Positions 25,574-34,950 of a stretch of DNA of 64,000 nt are shown in pieces. A program made the position numbers and the translations under genes. The notes beneath the pieces were generated by a model. That model saw only the letters and a program-made list of their open reading frames with translations, did not search any database and was not told where the DNA came from. Within the stretch, counting starts at the first letter, position 1. Each line of letters begins with the position of its first letter. The DNA is from Sphingobium_A sp965228065 (GTDB lineage: Bacteria > Pseudomonadota > Alphaproteobacteria > Sphingomonadales > Sphingomonadaceae), in the NCBI GenBank assembly GCA_965228065.1, contig OZ245788.1:6510001-6574000 (forward strand). Reading direction: 5' to 3'.

Positions 25574-26356
25574 CTATGCCTTGAGGATCTGCCTTGGCAG
25601 CACGCGTTCGACCACCTCCGCGCCCACCTTCGACACATAATAGGCATTGCTCTTTTCATCGAGCGCGACGGCCTGTTTGACGGTCTCGTTCTCGAAATAG
25701 ATACCGGCGCGATTGTCGCACGCATAGCCGGGCTCGAACTCGCCACTCTTGATCTTTGCATGGTAGAGCGGCCGGCGGCCGGGCTCGGCGTCATAATGCG
25801 GGCAGTGGCTGCCGCTCATGAAGCCCAGGCCATCGACCTTCGTCAATTCTCCCGGGCGGGAGTCCGACGTGCCATGTTCGAACCAGCATAAAGAGCCCGC
25901 ACTGCCGCCGCCCAGCACCACGCCATTCTCCCAGGCCTTCCTCAACGCAATATCGATACCCTGGGCCTTCCAGATCGCAATCATGTTCAGCGTATTGCCG
26001 CCGCCGACGAGAATGGCGTCCATGCCGGCGAAGACCTGCTCGAAGGACTCCTTCTGGCTGTAGGAGGAGATGAAAGACCGTTGCACGAACGGCCGCACCG
26101 ACAGGGTGGCGCAGGATTCGAACCATCGCACGATATTGCCGGGCGCATCGCCCGACGCCGTCGGCAGAAAGCATATCCTGGGGTTCGGCTTGCCGGTGAG
26201 CGAGGCCATATAGCTGGTGAAGACGGTGTTGAAATCACCGCCATAGATGAACAGCTTCCTGACTTGTGTCTGCGCACGCGCGGGCGAGGATCGCAGCAAT
26301 GGCAGGCCGGCAAGCGATGCCGCCGCTCCGGCTTTCAGCATGTCCCGACGGTTCAT
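25574..26356 (-). CDS. Peptidase S51 / cyanophycinase-like protein, exported
   Basis: A 260-residue protein with a Tat-type signal (MNRRDMLKAGAAASLAG). A flavodoxin-like S51 domain follows: LVGGGNTLNMIA (about residues 116-127) and the nucleophile elbow GGGSAGS with Ser152. The dipeptidase E/cyanophycinase family uses this Ser with downstream His and Glu; HCPHYDAEPGRR is the likely His region. Export suggests cleavage of Asp-containing peptides or cyanophycin-like polymers outside the cytoplasm. It is preceded by its own 133-base spacer and does not form an obvious operon with the beta-lactamase. Confidence 0.85.
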   Translation of the reverse strand: MNRRDMLKAGAAASLAGLPLLRSSPARAQTQVRKLFIYGGDFNTVFTSYMASLTGKPNPRICFLPTASGDAPGNIVRWFESCATLSVRPFVQRSFISSYSQKESFEQVFAGMDAILVGGGNTLNMIAIWKAQGIDIALRKAWENGVVLGGGSAGSLCWFEHGTSDSRPGELTKVDGLGFMSGSHCPHYDAEPGRRPLYHAKIKSGEFEPGYACDNRAGIYFENETVKQAVALDEKSNAYYVSKVGAEVVERVLPRQILKA

Positions 26357-26489
26357 GGCTCTCCCTCCACCGACATCGCCGAGGCAACAAAGTTGCGCCG
26401 ACTTGTCAAGTTGAGCGATGCCACCGTCGGCAGGAGCTGTCAGCCGATATTACCCGGCCGGTTGCAGGCTGCGCAGCCCCGCCGCGCGA

Positions 26490-27752
26490 TCAGGCACCCG
26501 CCCGCCCCGCCCTGCCCATCATCGACGACAGTGCGAGGACGCCGATCAGCGCCGCAAGGAATGTGCCCCCGGCCGCCAGGCCCAGCAGGGCGCCGACGAA
26601 CGAGATCAGCAGCGCAAGCGCGCTGCCCCAGATCAAACCGGTCCAGAGCCGTTCCAGCATCGGAAGCGGCATGCCGCGCAGACGGCGGCGGGCGAACCAG
26701 ATTCGGACGCCGCTGGCGATCACCGTGCACAAGGCCAGGCCGAGGAAAGCATAGGCGATGCGCACGACCAGCCCGCCGAAGCTGCCGAAATGGACGGCGA
26801 ACATCCCGTTGAGAAACGATGCTCCCGGGCTTCCCTTCATCAGTCCGCCGGGGTTGAGGCTTTCGCCATTCGTATCGAAAAAGAAGCGATCGCCATAGAC
26901 GAGCCGGCCGGGCACCTCGGTATCGACCCGCACGATCTGGCCGCGTGTCGCCGGCTGCATGACGATCAGCCGCTGGATGTTCGTGAAGCCTGCCGCGATA
27001 CGCGCAATATCGGGCAGCGGCGCGGGCGCCACGTCCTTGCCAGGAGACGGCCCAAGCAATGCCGCGCCGATCTCGGCAACCGGCGTCTTGTAGGCCAGCG
27101 TGCCCGTCAACGCCGCGATCGGCAGCGAGAGGGCCAGCGCGGCACCGGTAAACGCGATCGCGATATGAAAGGGCAGCGGCCAGACGCTCAACCGGTTGTG
27201 CAGATCCGCCTGGCGCACGCGTTGCGGGGCCACCGCGCGGTAAAGAAATGCATCCCGGAACAAGCGGGGATGCGCGAGCAGACCACCAAGAGACAATGCC
27301 AGCATTGCTATGCCGAGCAGACCGACGATGATCATGCCCGCGCTGCCCGGCACGGTCAGCGTCTCATGAAGATCGAGCAGAAAATCGCTCCACGGCCTGG
27401 CGGCGGCGGTGGAGCGTCCCTGATCGTCGACCGCGAAACGCTGATCTTCGCCGTCCTGCCGGCGCGCCGTTACGGTCAGGCGCGGCAGGCTGTTCGTGGG
27501 ATATTCGATCGCAATCCGCTGCCATGCGCCGGGCCCGCCAGGGATGGCCGCAACGGTGCGGGCCACCAGCGCCGGCGTGATAGAATCGACGCGGGGCGTT
27601 GAAAGCGACTGCAACCGATCCAGTTCGGGAACGAACATCGCGACCGTGCCGGTCAACGCGACAATGAACAGCAATGCGGCGACGGCGAGGCCAAGCACCG
27701 AATGCCCGTCGATCGCGGCACGGACCAGCGCTGGAGGAAGCCGCAGGCGCAT
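26490..27752 (-). CDS. PepSY-associated membrane protein (iron-uptake locus)
   Basis: A 420-residue PepSY_TM protein starting at MRLRLPPALVRAAIDGHSVLG. The first membrane helix carries LAVAALLFIVALTGTVAMFVPELD; three further helices lie near residues 190, 215 and 340-360. A typical DLHETL motif is present (FLLDLHETLTVPG). Such proteins occur next to siderophore receptors and are thought to reduce or release iron at the inner membrane. Its ATG shares one base with the preceding stop (TGATG), so it is coupled to the small membrane protein and receptor upstream. The frame is open 82 codons further but without conserved sequence. Confidence 0.87.
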   Translation of the reverse strand: MRLRLPPALVRAAIDGHSVLGLAVAALLFIVALTGTVAMFVPELDRLQSLSTPRVDSITPALVARTVAAIPGGPGAWQRIAIEYPTNSLPRLTVTARRQDGEDQRFAVDDQGRSTAAARPWSDFLLDLHETLTVPGSAGMIIVGLLGIAMLALSLGGLLAHPRLFRDAFLYRAVAPQRVRQADLHNRLSVWPLPFHIAIAFTGAALALSLPIAALTGTLAYKTPVAEIGAALLGPSPGKDVAPAPLPDIARIAAGFTNIQRLIVMQPATRGQIVRVDTEVPGRLVYGDRFFFDTNGESLNPGGLMKGSPGASFLNGMFAVHFGSFGGLVVRIAYAFLGLALCTVIASGVRIWFARRRLRGMPLPMLERLWTGLIWGSALALLISFVGALLGLAAGGTFLAALIGVLALSSMMGRAGRAGA

Positions 27753-28288
27753 CAGGCGAGCACGACCGCAAGGCTGGCGAGCCCCGCAGCCGACATCCCC
27801 AGCGACGGGCGCCACAATCGCGGATCGATTACGGCCCAGGCCATGCCCGCGGCCCAGAGCGGCATGGCCAAGGCGAGTGCTGTGATGATGCCGAAGGTCA
27901 TGCTCGGGCTGGTTCCGGCAATCGCAACCGCGAGCAAAGATGCGGAAACGCCCGCCACGGGAACGGCAAGCAGCATTCGCCCAAGCGCACGTGCCCATCT
28001 TCGCTTCCGGTGCGAAATCGCATGCCGTTCGGTGGTGGCACGCGACGGCGGAGTACGGTCGCGCCGCAGCGCGACGAGCACCAGCGCCGGTGCCGGCAAC
28101 AAAGTGAGCGCGATCGCCGGCCCCAGTACCGCACCGAATCCCGCCGCAAACACGGCGATCCCGGCAGCGAGAGCAACCCAGCCAGCGATCCGGCTCAAGA
28201 ACATGGCACGTCCGCCGCGCCAGGCCCGGCGGAGTAGCAGCACGCCCGCGATCAGCAGCAACGCGCCGAGGATCGCGGAAAGCACCAT
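27752..28288 (-). CDS. Small membrane protein of the siderophore uptake operon
   Basis: A 178-residue protein with about five membrane helices, arranged as two hydrophobic halves around a basic loop (RRDRTPPSRATTERHAISHRKRRW, about residues 76-99). It has no sequence motif I recognise. It begins five bases after the receptor stop and ends in a one-base overlap with the PepSY gene, so it belongs to the same transcript and probably the same iron-uptake function. Position is like that of the DUF3649/DUF3325-type proteins in other iron operons, but I cannot confirm membership. Confidence 0.65.
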   Translation of the reverse strand: MVLSAILGALLLIAGVLLLRRAWRGGRAMFLSRIAGWVALAAGIAVFAAGFGAVLGPAIALTLLPAPALVLVALRRDRTPPSRATTERHAISHRKRRWARALGRMLLAVPVAGVSASLLAVAIAGTSPSMTFGIITALALAMPLWAAGMAWAVIDPRLWRPSLGMSAAGLASLAVVLA

Positions 28289-28293
28289 TCCCC

Positions 28294-30534
28294 TTAGAAC
28301 GCCACCGTCGCGGTCACCGATGCGGTCCGGCCGCGGCCGGGGAAATAGAGTGTCCGTGGTGTCACCAGGCCACGATACAGCAATTGTGCACGCTGGCTCC
28401 AGATGCTCTGATAATCCTTGTCGAGCAGATTCTGGACGCCGGCGCTGAGCCGGAGCTTGTCAATCTTGATCGAGCCCGAAAGATCCAGCGTCGTATAGCC
28501 GTTGAGCGTGCTGCCGGTCGCGTCGGACAGGTCGAGAACGGTGGTCGATTGCAGCCGCAGCGACGCATCGTCGGTGGTGTACCCGATGAACGCGGCGATC
28601 TTGGGCGGGCTCGCCGTCGTCACCGTCACACGCTGCCAGTCTCCGGCGATTTTCTGCTGGGTCCGCACGGCGATACCGTTCGCACCGAACTGGATTCCGT
28701 TGTCCAGCGTGTAGCTCAACTCGCCTTCGATGCCGTAAGTCCGCACCTTCTGGTCGATCACCAGGATCGACAGCGTGGCAGGCACGATCTGGATCGCCTT
28801 GTCGGAAAGCGCATAGAAGCCGGCGAGCGCGAAGTTGAGCCCGCCAGTGCTGCCGCGCACGCCAGCCTCGAGCTGGCGGGTCTTGATTGCGCTGAGCGGC
28901 GAACCGGCGACGTTGATGCTGTTGCCGAGCACCAGGCGGCTGCCGAGCGCGGCCAGGGTGTAGGTGCCCTGCCCATAATATTTTGCGGGATCGGGCAGCT
29001 CGAAGCCTTCCGAATAATTGGCATAGACCTGCGCCTTGGGCGCGAACGACCAGATCGCGCCCGCATTGATCAAGGTCGCGTCATAATCGTTCTTGCCGCC
29101 GGGGATCGCATCGGCGCCGCTCGCGACGCCGTTGAACACGAGCACCTGTTGCGCCACGCCGACGAAATCCGCGACCGACACATCGGTACGCTGATGACGG
29201 ATGCCGCCGTTCAACGTCAGGCTGTCCGTGATCTTCCAATCGAGCTGCGCATAGCCCGCAATCTCGCTTGTCCGGAACGTCGGATATCGCCCCACGCTTC
29301 CGACCGCATCGAACACCAGTCCACCGGACGAAAAGGCCGTCAGGGTATTGAACAGGGTCTGCGTCGCGTCGAACCGCTCATGGGTATAATCGACGCCATA
29401 GGTCAGCGTGGCCGGGCCGAAATGCGCGACCAGCGCGGATTTCACGCCATAGGCCTCGGTATTCTGTCGCGACGTGCCGTAATAGGAAAGCGAGCGCGCC
29501 ACCGCGCCGACGCGATAGGCGGCACTTCCGGGAAAGGGATAGAAGTCCAGCTTCTCGTTGCGCCAATAGGCCTGGAGCAGCACATCCTGGCCGAACAGAA
29601 GCCCGGGTGCGCTATATTCGGCGGTCGCCAGCTTGCGACGGGTCGCCGGGGCGACGTCCGATGAAAAGCCGCTGCGCATTTCCAGCAGATCGGGCCTCGT
29701 GCCGAGTGCGCCGACAAGGTTGGGCGCCAGATAGAGCGCGACGTCGCCGCTCTGGTTGGATTTGTAGACCTGACCGGTCAGCCGCAGCGTGCCGGCACTG
29801 GCGAAATCGAAGTCCAGATTGCCGGTGATATCCAGACTCTTGTTATACTGGAGATCGGTCTGGGTGATATCGGTGAAGATCTGGTCGCCATTCGCATCAT
29901 AGGCGCCTCCATTCTTCTGCCAGGCCGCCGCAAGCCGGCCGGTGACGACATCGTTGCCGCCCGATACCGCGATGCCCGCGTGCAGATCGCTGTCATGCCC
30001 GCCGCTACGCGCACCGGCCTCCGCCGTGACGTGGAACCCCTTTTCGCCGCGCAGCGTCACGATATTGATGATGCCGCCGGTGGCGCCGCCGCCGTAAAGG
30101 CTGCTGGCGCCGGAGAGGACTTCGATCCGGGCGATGTTGAACGGATCGATCGAATCGAACTGGCGGCTCACCGAGCGAGAGCCCGTGATCGAGATGCCGT
30201 CGATCATCACCTGCGCTGCACGACCGCGCAGATTCTGCCCGTAATTCGTGCGCCCCTGCGGCCCGATATCGAGCGAAGGGATAAGCTGGCCGAGCAATTC
30301 CTTGAACGGCACGCCGACGCGCGCCTTCGCCTGGATCTCCTCGCCGGTCACGACGTAGACGCTGCCGGGAATCTCGCTGATCGCCTGCGGACTGCGCGAA
30401 CCGACGACTACGATCTGATCGAGATTGGATTCGCCGGTTTCCGGCAAGGACACGTCCTGCGCATGGGCGGATGCGGCAAAAGCAAGAACCGACGTCGCCG
30501 AAATCAGCCACGCACGCGAAACCGTTACAAACAC
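28294..30534 (-). CDS. TonB-dependent siderophore receptor (IutA-like)
   Basis: A 746-residue outer-membrane receptor. A signal peptide (about residues 1-25, ending SAHAQ) is followed by a TonB-box-like DQIVVVGSR. The plug has IPGSVYVVTGEEIQ, NLRGRAAQVMIDGIS and the segment RQFDSIDPFNIARIEVLSG, then SLYGGGATGGIINIVT. That SxSRQFDSIDPFNI block resembles hydroxamate receptors of the aerobactin (IutA) type. A 22-strand barrel ending in ASVTATVAF with the terminal Phe follows. It would bring an Fe-siderophore into the periplasm. A Fur-like site lies just upstream of the gene. No siderophore synthesis genes are present. Confidence 0.92.
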   Translation of the reverse strand: MFVTVSRAWLISATSVLAFAASAHAQDVSLPETGESNLDQIVVVGSRSPQAISEIPGSVYVVTGEEIQAKARVGVPFKELLGQLIPSLDIGPQGRTNYGQNLRGRAAQVMIDGISITGSRSVSRQFDSIDPFNIARIEVLSGASSLYGGGATGGIINIVTLRGEKGFHVTAEAGARSGGHDSDLHAGIAVSGGNDVVTGRLAAAWQKNGGAYDANGDQIFTDITQTDLQYNKSLDITGNLDFDFASAGTLRLTGQVYKSNQSGDVALYLAPNLVGALGTRPDLLEMRSGFSSDVAPATRRKLATAEYSAPGLLFGQDVLLQAYWRNEKLDFYPFPGSAAYRVGAVARSLSYYGTSRQNTEAYGVKSALVAHFGPATLTYGVDYTHERFDATQTLFNTLTAFSSGGLVFDAVGSVGRYPTFRTSEIAGYAQLDWKITDSLTLNGGIRHQRTDVSVADFVGVAQQVLVFNGVASGADAIPGGKNDYDATLINAGAIWSFAPKAQVYANYSEGFELPDPAKYYGQGTYTLAALGSRLVLGNSINVAGSPLSAIKTRQLEAGVRGSTGGLNFALAGFYALSDKAIQIVPATLSILVIDQKVRTYGIEGELSYTLDNGIQFGANGIAVRTQQKIAGDWQRVTVTTASPPKIAAFIGYTTDDASLRLQSTTVLDLSDATGSTLNGYTTLDLSGSIKIDKLRLSAGVQNLLDKDYQSIWSQRAQLLYRGLVTPRTLYFPGRGRTASVTATVAF

Positions 30535-30567
30535 TCTCTATCCCCCGCTATTCGCGGGATCCGCTAA

Positions 30568-30582
30568 TGCGAGTTATTATCA
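30568..30582 (-). promoter_or_regulatory. Candidate Fur box upstream of the receptor
   Basis: TGCGAGTTATTATCA reads as a 7-1-7 Fur-type site: the right arm ATTATCA is complete and the left arm matches four of seven positions. It lies about 34-48 bases before the receptor start. Iron repression is expected from the family, but the site is degenerate. Confidence 0.4.
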
Positions 30583-30625
30583 CCGTCAATCGGAATCGAG
30601 GGTGAGAATTATTCTGCGGGGGTAC

Positions 30626-32179
30626 TCAAACCGACGAGCCTCTCGAGGCTTTTGCCGGGATCACCTGAACGCCGTCCTCCACTGGCCAGGCCGCGGTAAC
30701 GCGATTTCGACCGGCGTGTTTGGAATCGTAGAGCGCATGGTCTGCGCGTTCGACGAGCCTCTGGCCGGCGTCGCTGTCGATCTTTGCAAGCCGCGCCGCG
30801 CCGATGCTCACCGTCACGCACCCCATTGGAGAAGGCGAGGCGAGTGCCAGTGCCTCCACCGCTGCGCGCATTGCTTCGGCGCGGGCGAGCGCATCGGCGG
30901 GCACGGCGCCGGGCAGGATCACGGCGAACTCCTCTCCGCCATATCGCGTCACAATGCCGGAGCCAGCCTCCAGACAACTCTGCAGTGCCTCCGCCACGTC
31001 TCGCAGCCGGTCGTCGCCGACCCGGTGGCCGAGCGTGTCGTTGAGCAGCTTGAAATGATCTATGTCGATCATGAGCAGCGCCAGCCCATGGCCGGATCGC
31101 GCCGCCCGGGTCAATTCGCGCCGCAGCGCCTCGTCGAACTGGCGACGATTGGGCAAGCCGGTCAACGCGTCGAAATGGGAGAGTTGCGCCAGCCGATCAC
31201 GCTCGTCCATCGCACGGAGTTGAGCCAATATGGCGCGCAGCCCATAGCCAAGCGTCGCAGCGGCGCAGCCGACGATCGCCAAGACCGGTCTTTGCGGCAC
31301 CAGCGCGGCGGAGACGGCCAGCAGGCTTACCGGCAGGGTCAGGGGGCTGGCCGTCATCACGACGCGCTCGAATATCCGCCCCGCAGGTGGCGCCCGTGCG
31401 GGATCGTTCGCCCGAAGCGCCAGGACAGCGAGAAGCATGAACGGCAACGCCACCATCAGGCTGACCGGTGCGATCCCCGAGGCTCCGTCGACGAGATGGT
31501 TATAGCAGCCCGCTGCGAACATGTAGGCGAAGCCGAAGGCGGTCAGGATACCGAACAGCTGCCGCTCGCGCTCGATCGAGCTGGCGCGGTATCGGATCAG
31601 CGCGAAGATCGCGATGAAGATGTTCTGAAGATCGAACATCAGAGCCAGCGAAAATAGCCCCGTATCCTCCTGCGTTCCCGCCAGTGGAACGAAACTGAAG
31701 ATATAGGCGGAGAACAGCGCCCCCAGGATGAGCGCGGACATGCCGTCCACGAGCCGCACGGGCCAGGGATCGCTGCCCGGACTGGCGAGCACGAAGGTCA
31801 GCGGAACGCCGTAGAGCACGAAAAGCAGCATTGATATCGCGCCGTTTCCAGTCCCGCCCGAGATCGTCAGCGCCTCGAAAAGCTGGGATCCGATGCCTGC
31901 CGTCCAGCACAGCATCGCAACGCCGACCGCCAGCCAGCCATGCCGGGCGCGTCCCCGACGCAGCGAGGCCCTCCAGATGCATGCAATACCGGCGATCAGC
32001 GGCGCCATCGTTTCGAATATCAGGGTGGCGGATGCATTCGGATCATGGCTGGCCAGCGCCACCACAGCATGCGCCGGCAGGAAGATCATCGGCAGCAAGA
32101 GCGCCAGCCGCTTCGCGACCGGATTGACGGGCCCACTCCTGCGATCACGCCCTGCATTGCCAAGCGCATCCGGATTCAT
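30626..32179 (-). CDS. Membrane-bound GGDEF diguanylate cyclase
   Basis: A 517-residue protein with about eight N-terminal membrane helices (residues about 20-310) and a C-terminal GGDEF domain. The domain contains DALTGLPNRRQFDEAL, LLMIDIDHFKLLNDTLGHRVGD and the active-site loop RYGGEEF. The RxxD inhibitory site usually found just before that loop is missing, so product inhibition through it is not expected. It would make cyclic di-GMP in response to a membrane-borne cue. It lies upstream of and in line with the receptor gene, 91 bases away, and is divergent from the alpha/beta hydrolase. Confidence 0.92.
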   Translation of the reverse strand: MNPDALGNAGRDRRSGPVNPVAKRLALLLPMIFLPAHAVVALASHDPNASATLIFETMAPLIAGIACIWRASLRRGRARHGWLAVGVAMLCWTAGIGSQLFEALTISGGTGNGAISMLLFVLYGVPLTFVLASPGSDPWPVRLVDGMSALILGALFSAYIFSFVPLAGTQEDTGLFSLALMFDLQNIFIAIFALIRYRASSIERERQLFGILTAFGFAYMFAAGCYNHLVDGASGIAPVSLMVALPFMLLAVLALRANDPARAPPAGRIFERVVMTASPLTLPVSLLAVSAALVPQRPVLAIVGCAAATLGYGLRAILAQLRAMDERDRLAQLSHFDALTGLPNRRQFDEALRRELTRAARSGHGLALLMIDIDHFKLLNDTLGHRVGDDRLRDVAEALQSCLEAGSGIVTRYGGEEFAVILPGAVPADALARAEAMRAAVEALALASPSPMGCVTVSIGAARLAKIDSDAGQRLVERADHALYDSKHAGRNRVTAAWPVEDGVQVIPAKASRGSSV

Positions 32180-32331
32180 GGCGTGATGCGTAATGGAGCG
32201 CGGTTAATATTTGGCATAGCGGCGGGATCGATCGGCCCGGCCTCCCTTGCAGATACGTCACAGCGCCGGCTTTACGACTACAAGTGTAATCAATAAGCTT
32301 GGTGGTCGCGTCGATTGCGGGAGAGGACGAG

Positions 32332-33390
32332 ATGACGACCTGCGGATATGGCGAGTTGACGCGCCGCGCCGCATTGGGCCTGCTCGCCGCAGGCCTGATG
32401 CAGTTACCTCCTGCGCGCGCGACGCGGCGCCAGCGTGCCGGGCCCGTCGATTGGTCCGGTTTCGTTCGTCTCGGCGACCTCGATCAATGGATCGGCATTC
32501 GGGGCGACGACATGCGCAACCCCGTGCTGCTGGTCGTGCATGGCGGGCCGGGCGAGGCGCAATGGCCGGTGGCGGCGCACTATCGGGCCTGGGAGAAGAG
32601 CTTCACCGTCGTGCAATGGGACCAGCGCGGCGCCGGCCACACATTCGGCCGTTACGGAGCCGCGACACCCGATATGACGCTGGATCGGATCGCGAACGAT
32701 GGCGTCGAGCTCGTCGATCATCTCTGCCGCACGCTCGGCCGGAAGAAGATCATCCTCATCGGTCACTCATGGGGGTCGACCGTTGGCGTGACCATCGCCC
32801 TGCGCCGTCCCGAACGCATCGCGGCCTATGTGGGAACCGGTCAGGTCGGCAGCTGGACGGGCGCGATCAGGATCAAATATGATCTGGCGCTGTCCAGGGC
32901 CCGGGCCGAGGGCGATCTGACCGCGATCAGGGAGCTGGAAACCAGCGGGCCGCCCGATCCCGGCGACGCCGTCAAGGTCTTCGCCTTCAACGACCGTGTC
33001 TATCGGCACTGGCCGCCATCCGATGTGGAATGGGTGAAGTCGCTACGCACCGGTGCCGCCGCGAAGAGGCTGGCCGACCCGCAGAATTACAAGGATTTCG
33101 AGGACGGGTTTCGCTTCAGCGCGAGACAGGTCGTGCCCGATCAGATCAGGACGGACCTTCCCGCCACGGCCGGCACGATCCGGACCGCGGTCTTCGTGAT
33201 CCAGGGGCGGGACGATCTGATCACGCCGACGAAGGACGCCATGGATTATTTCGAGCGCATCACGGCACCCTACAAAAAGCTGATCCTGATTCCGGATGCC
33301 GGGCACTTCGCATTCATGACCGCACCCGACGCGTTTCTGGAGCAATTGACCGGGACAGTGAGGCCGATCGCCATCGCGCGGGGCGCCTGA
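32332..33390 (+). CDS. Alpha/beta hydrolase, proline-iminopeptidase-like
   Basis: A 352-residue hydrolase with the S33 set of motifs: HGGPG (residues 70-74, oxyanion hole), WDQRGAGHT (96-104) and GHSWGS with the nucleophile Ser146. IQGRDDLITP supplies the acid region and IPDAGHFAFM the catalytic His. The N terminus from MTTCGYGELTRRAALGLLAAG is Tat-like, so export is probable; an upstream in-frame start at 32299 would spoil the signal. Proline iminopeptidases release N-terminal proline, but many members of this group are esterases. It is the last chromosomal gene before the tRNA fragment. Confidence 0.87.
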   Translation: MTTCGYGELTRRAALGLLAAGLMQLPPARATRRQRAGPVDWSGFVRLGDLDQWIGIRGDDMRNPVLLVVHGGPGEAQWPVAAHYRAWEKSFTVVQWDQRGAGHTFGRYGAATPDMTLDRIANDGVELVDHLCRTLGRKKIILIGHSWGSTVGVTIALRRPERIAAYVGTGQVGSWTGAIRIKYDLALSRARAEGDLTAIRELETSGPPDPGDAVKVFAFNDRVYRHWPPSDVEWVKSLRTGAAAKRLADPQNYKDFEDGFRFSARQVVPDQIRTDLPATAGTIRTAVFVIQGRDDLITPTKDAMDYFERITAPYKKLILIPDAGHFAFMTAPDAFLEQLTGTVRPIAIARGA

Positions 33391-33427
33391 GCACCGGCCG
33401 AACCGGGTGCAAATATCGAAAAAGGGC

Positions 33428-33491
33428 TGGAGCGGGTAGCGGGGATCGAACCCGCATCACAAGCTTGGAAGGCTAGTGCTCTACCATTGAG
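33428..33491 (-). pseudogene. Truncated tRNA-Gly(TCC): 3' fragment, integration (att) site
   Basis: On the minus strand the sequence from the end of the D region to CCA matches a tRNA-Gly. It includes the D-loop end TCAATGGTAGAGC, an anticodon arm centred on CTTCCAAG (anticodon TCC), the T arm GCGGGTTCGATCCCCGC and the 3' acceptor strand ending in CCA. The first 10-11 bases are replaced: upstream DNA cannot pair with the acceptor strand TACCCGC. This is what an integrase using a tRNA 3' end leaves at one junction, and the integrase gene begins about 225 bases to the right. The intact tRNA is expected at the other end of the element and is not in the window. The rest of 33391-33715 shows no gene. 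Confidence 0.85.
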
Positions 33492-33715
33492 GAAGACCGA
33501 AAAGCCTCTGATATTTCGGGATTTATTTTTGGACCCGCGCTGAGATTCCTGGAAAACGCCTCCAGTGTTACCCCAGCGTTACCCCAGAAATTGGCGCTGC
33601 CGCAGCTCGACGAACGCGGATCAATTAAAAAGACAGCGCTCAATTCCGCCGCCATTGCCCCTGATTCCTGACGCCCAATATCGACCCTGCTCGACCACCA
33701 ACGAACAGGGTAGCC

Positions 33716-34915
33716 ATGGCGAGACACAGATTCACCGAGAAATGGATATGGGCGCGCAAGGCGCCGCGAACGGGGCGGGTTTCCTACAGCGACGTTCTTT
33801 GCCCCGGCCTGCAACTCCGTATCTCGGAGCGGGACGTTCGATCCTTCTCAGCGCTCGTTCGAGTGGAGGGCCGGGTGAAGCGCTATACGCTTGGCCAGTT
33901 CCCCAGTCTGACGCTGAAAGAAGCTCGCAACCGGACATTGGCCATATGGCGAGCAGCGGACGAGGGAGACCTGCCCTATGAGCGTGTCGCCGATCGCCGG
34001 CAGACAATTATATATACGCCACCGCCGCCCGAGCCAGCACCCCCGCCCCCGGCCCCGCTCGTCACCTATGCCCAGATGATCCAGCGCTACGTCGAGCTGC
34101 ACGCAAAGCCCAACGCGCGGTCGTGGCGCGCCATTGAAGCTGGGCTGCGCCACTCCGCCGTTCAACACTTCATGCCGCTGCACGCGGAGGAGATCACGCG
34201 CCGGCAGATCATCGAGGTGCTCGACGGCCTTGTCATGGCTGGCACGCCGTATGCGGCAATCACGGTCCGCAAGTACGTCGCGATGGCCTTTCGCTGGGCG
34301 CACGACCGGGAGATGATCTCGGTCAACCCGGCAGAGCGTATCCGACCGCCAGCCAAGAACATCGATCGCGATCGGGTCCTGACCGACGCGGAGCTGGGTG
34401 CCGTCTGGCGAGCGTCCTTCCGCATGGGCGACCCATACGGCCAGCTGATCCGATGCCTGATCCTGCTCGGCCAGCGTCGCACCGAGACAGCGTCCCTGCG
34501 CTGGTCGCATATCGTCGGCGACGAGTGGCATCTCGCCCAGACGAAGAACGGTCGGCCCCATCTCGTACCGCTCCCGCCGCTGGTCATGGAAACGCTCGCC
34601 AGCCTGCCCCGGCATGGCGACGACGCCTATGTGTTCACCTCTGACGGCGGAGCGACGTTCTGCTGCGGATACTCGAAGGCGAAGCAGGAGCTGGATCGGC
34701 TGTCCGGCGTCCGCGATTTTCGGCTTCACGATTTTCGGCGCGGCCTTCGTTCGGGCCTCGCCAGGCTGGGCGTTCCAGCAACGATCTGCCGGAAAATCAT
34801 CGGTCACAGCGACGGCAAGATTGACAGAATCTACGATCGTTACGATGCCCTGGCCGAACGGCGAGAGGGGTTGGAGCGGTGGGAGAAGCACGTGGTGAGG
34901 GTGAGCAAGGCGTAG
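33716..34915 (+). CDS. Tyrosine-recombinase integrase (DUF4102/P4-like)
   Basis: A 399-residue site-specific integrase. The N-terminal arm-binding domain (about residues 1-90) includes GLQLRISE and TLGQFPSLTLKEARN, and a SAM-like core-binding domain follows (about 120-210). The catalytic domain has Arg in GQRRTETASLRW, the HxxR pair in LHDFRRGLRSGLA, the next His in IIGHSDGK and the nucleophile Tyr in RIYDRYD. Beside the cut tRNA-Gly, it is the enzyme that inserted this element. A Pro-rich linker (PPPPEPAPPPPAP, about 101-113) separates the first two domains. Confidence 0.93.
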   Translation: MARHRFTEKWIWARKAPRTGRVSYSDVLCPGLQLRISERDVRSFSALVRVEGRVKRYTLGQFPSLTLKEARNRTLAIWRAADEGDLPYERVADRRQTIIYTPPPPEPAPPPPAPLVTYAQMIQRYVELHAKPNARSWRAIEAGLRHSAVQHFMPLHAEEITRRQIIEVLDGLVMAGTPYAAITVRKYVAMAFRWAHDREMISVNPAERIRPPAKNIDRDRVLTDAELGAVWRASFRMGDPYGQLIRCLILLGQRRTETASLRWSHIVGDEWHLAQTKNGRPHLVPLPPLVMETLASLPRHGDDAYVFTSDGGATFCCGYSKAKQELDRLSGVRDFRLHDFRRGLRSGLARLGVPATICRKIIGHSDGKIDRIYDRYDALAERREGLERWEKHVVRVSKA

Positions 34916-34950
34916 GGGCCGGGCTGCTGGCACGACCGACACGAAAGCCG

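Noticed and set aside
33428..33491. Functional tRNA-Gly
   Set aside because: The 5' acceptor strand and start of the D arm are missing; the replacement sequence cannot pair with the 3' acceptor strand.
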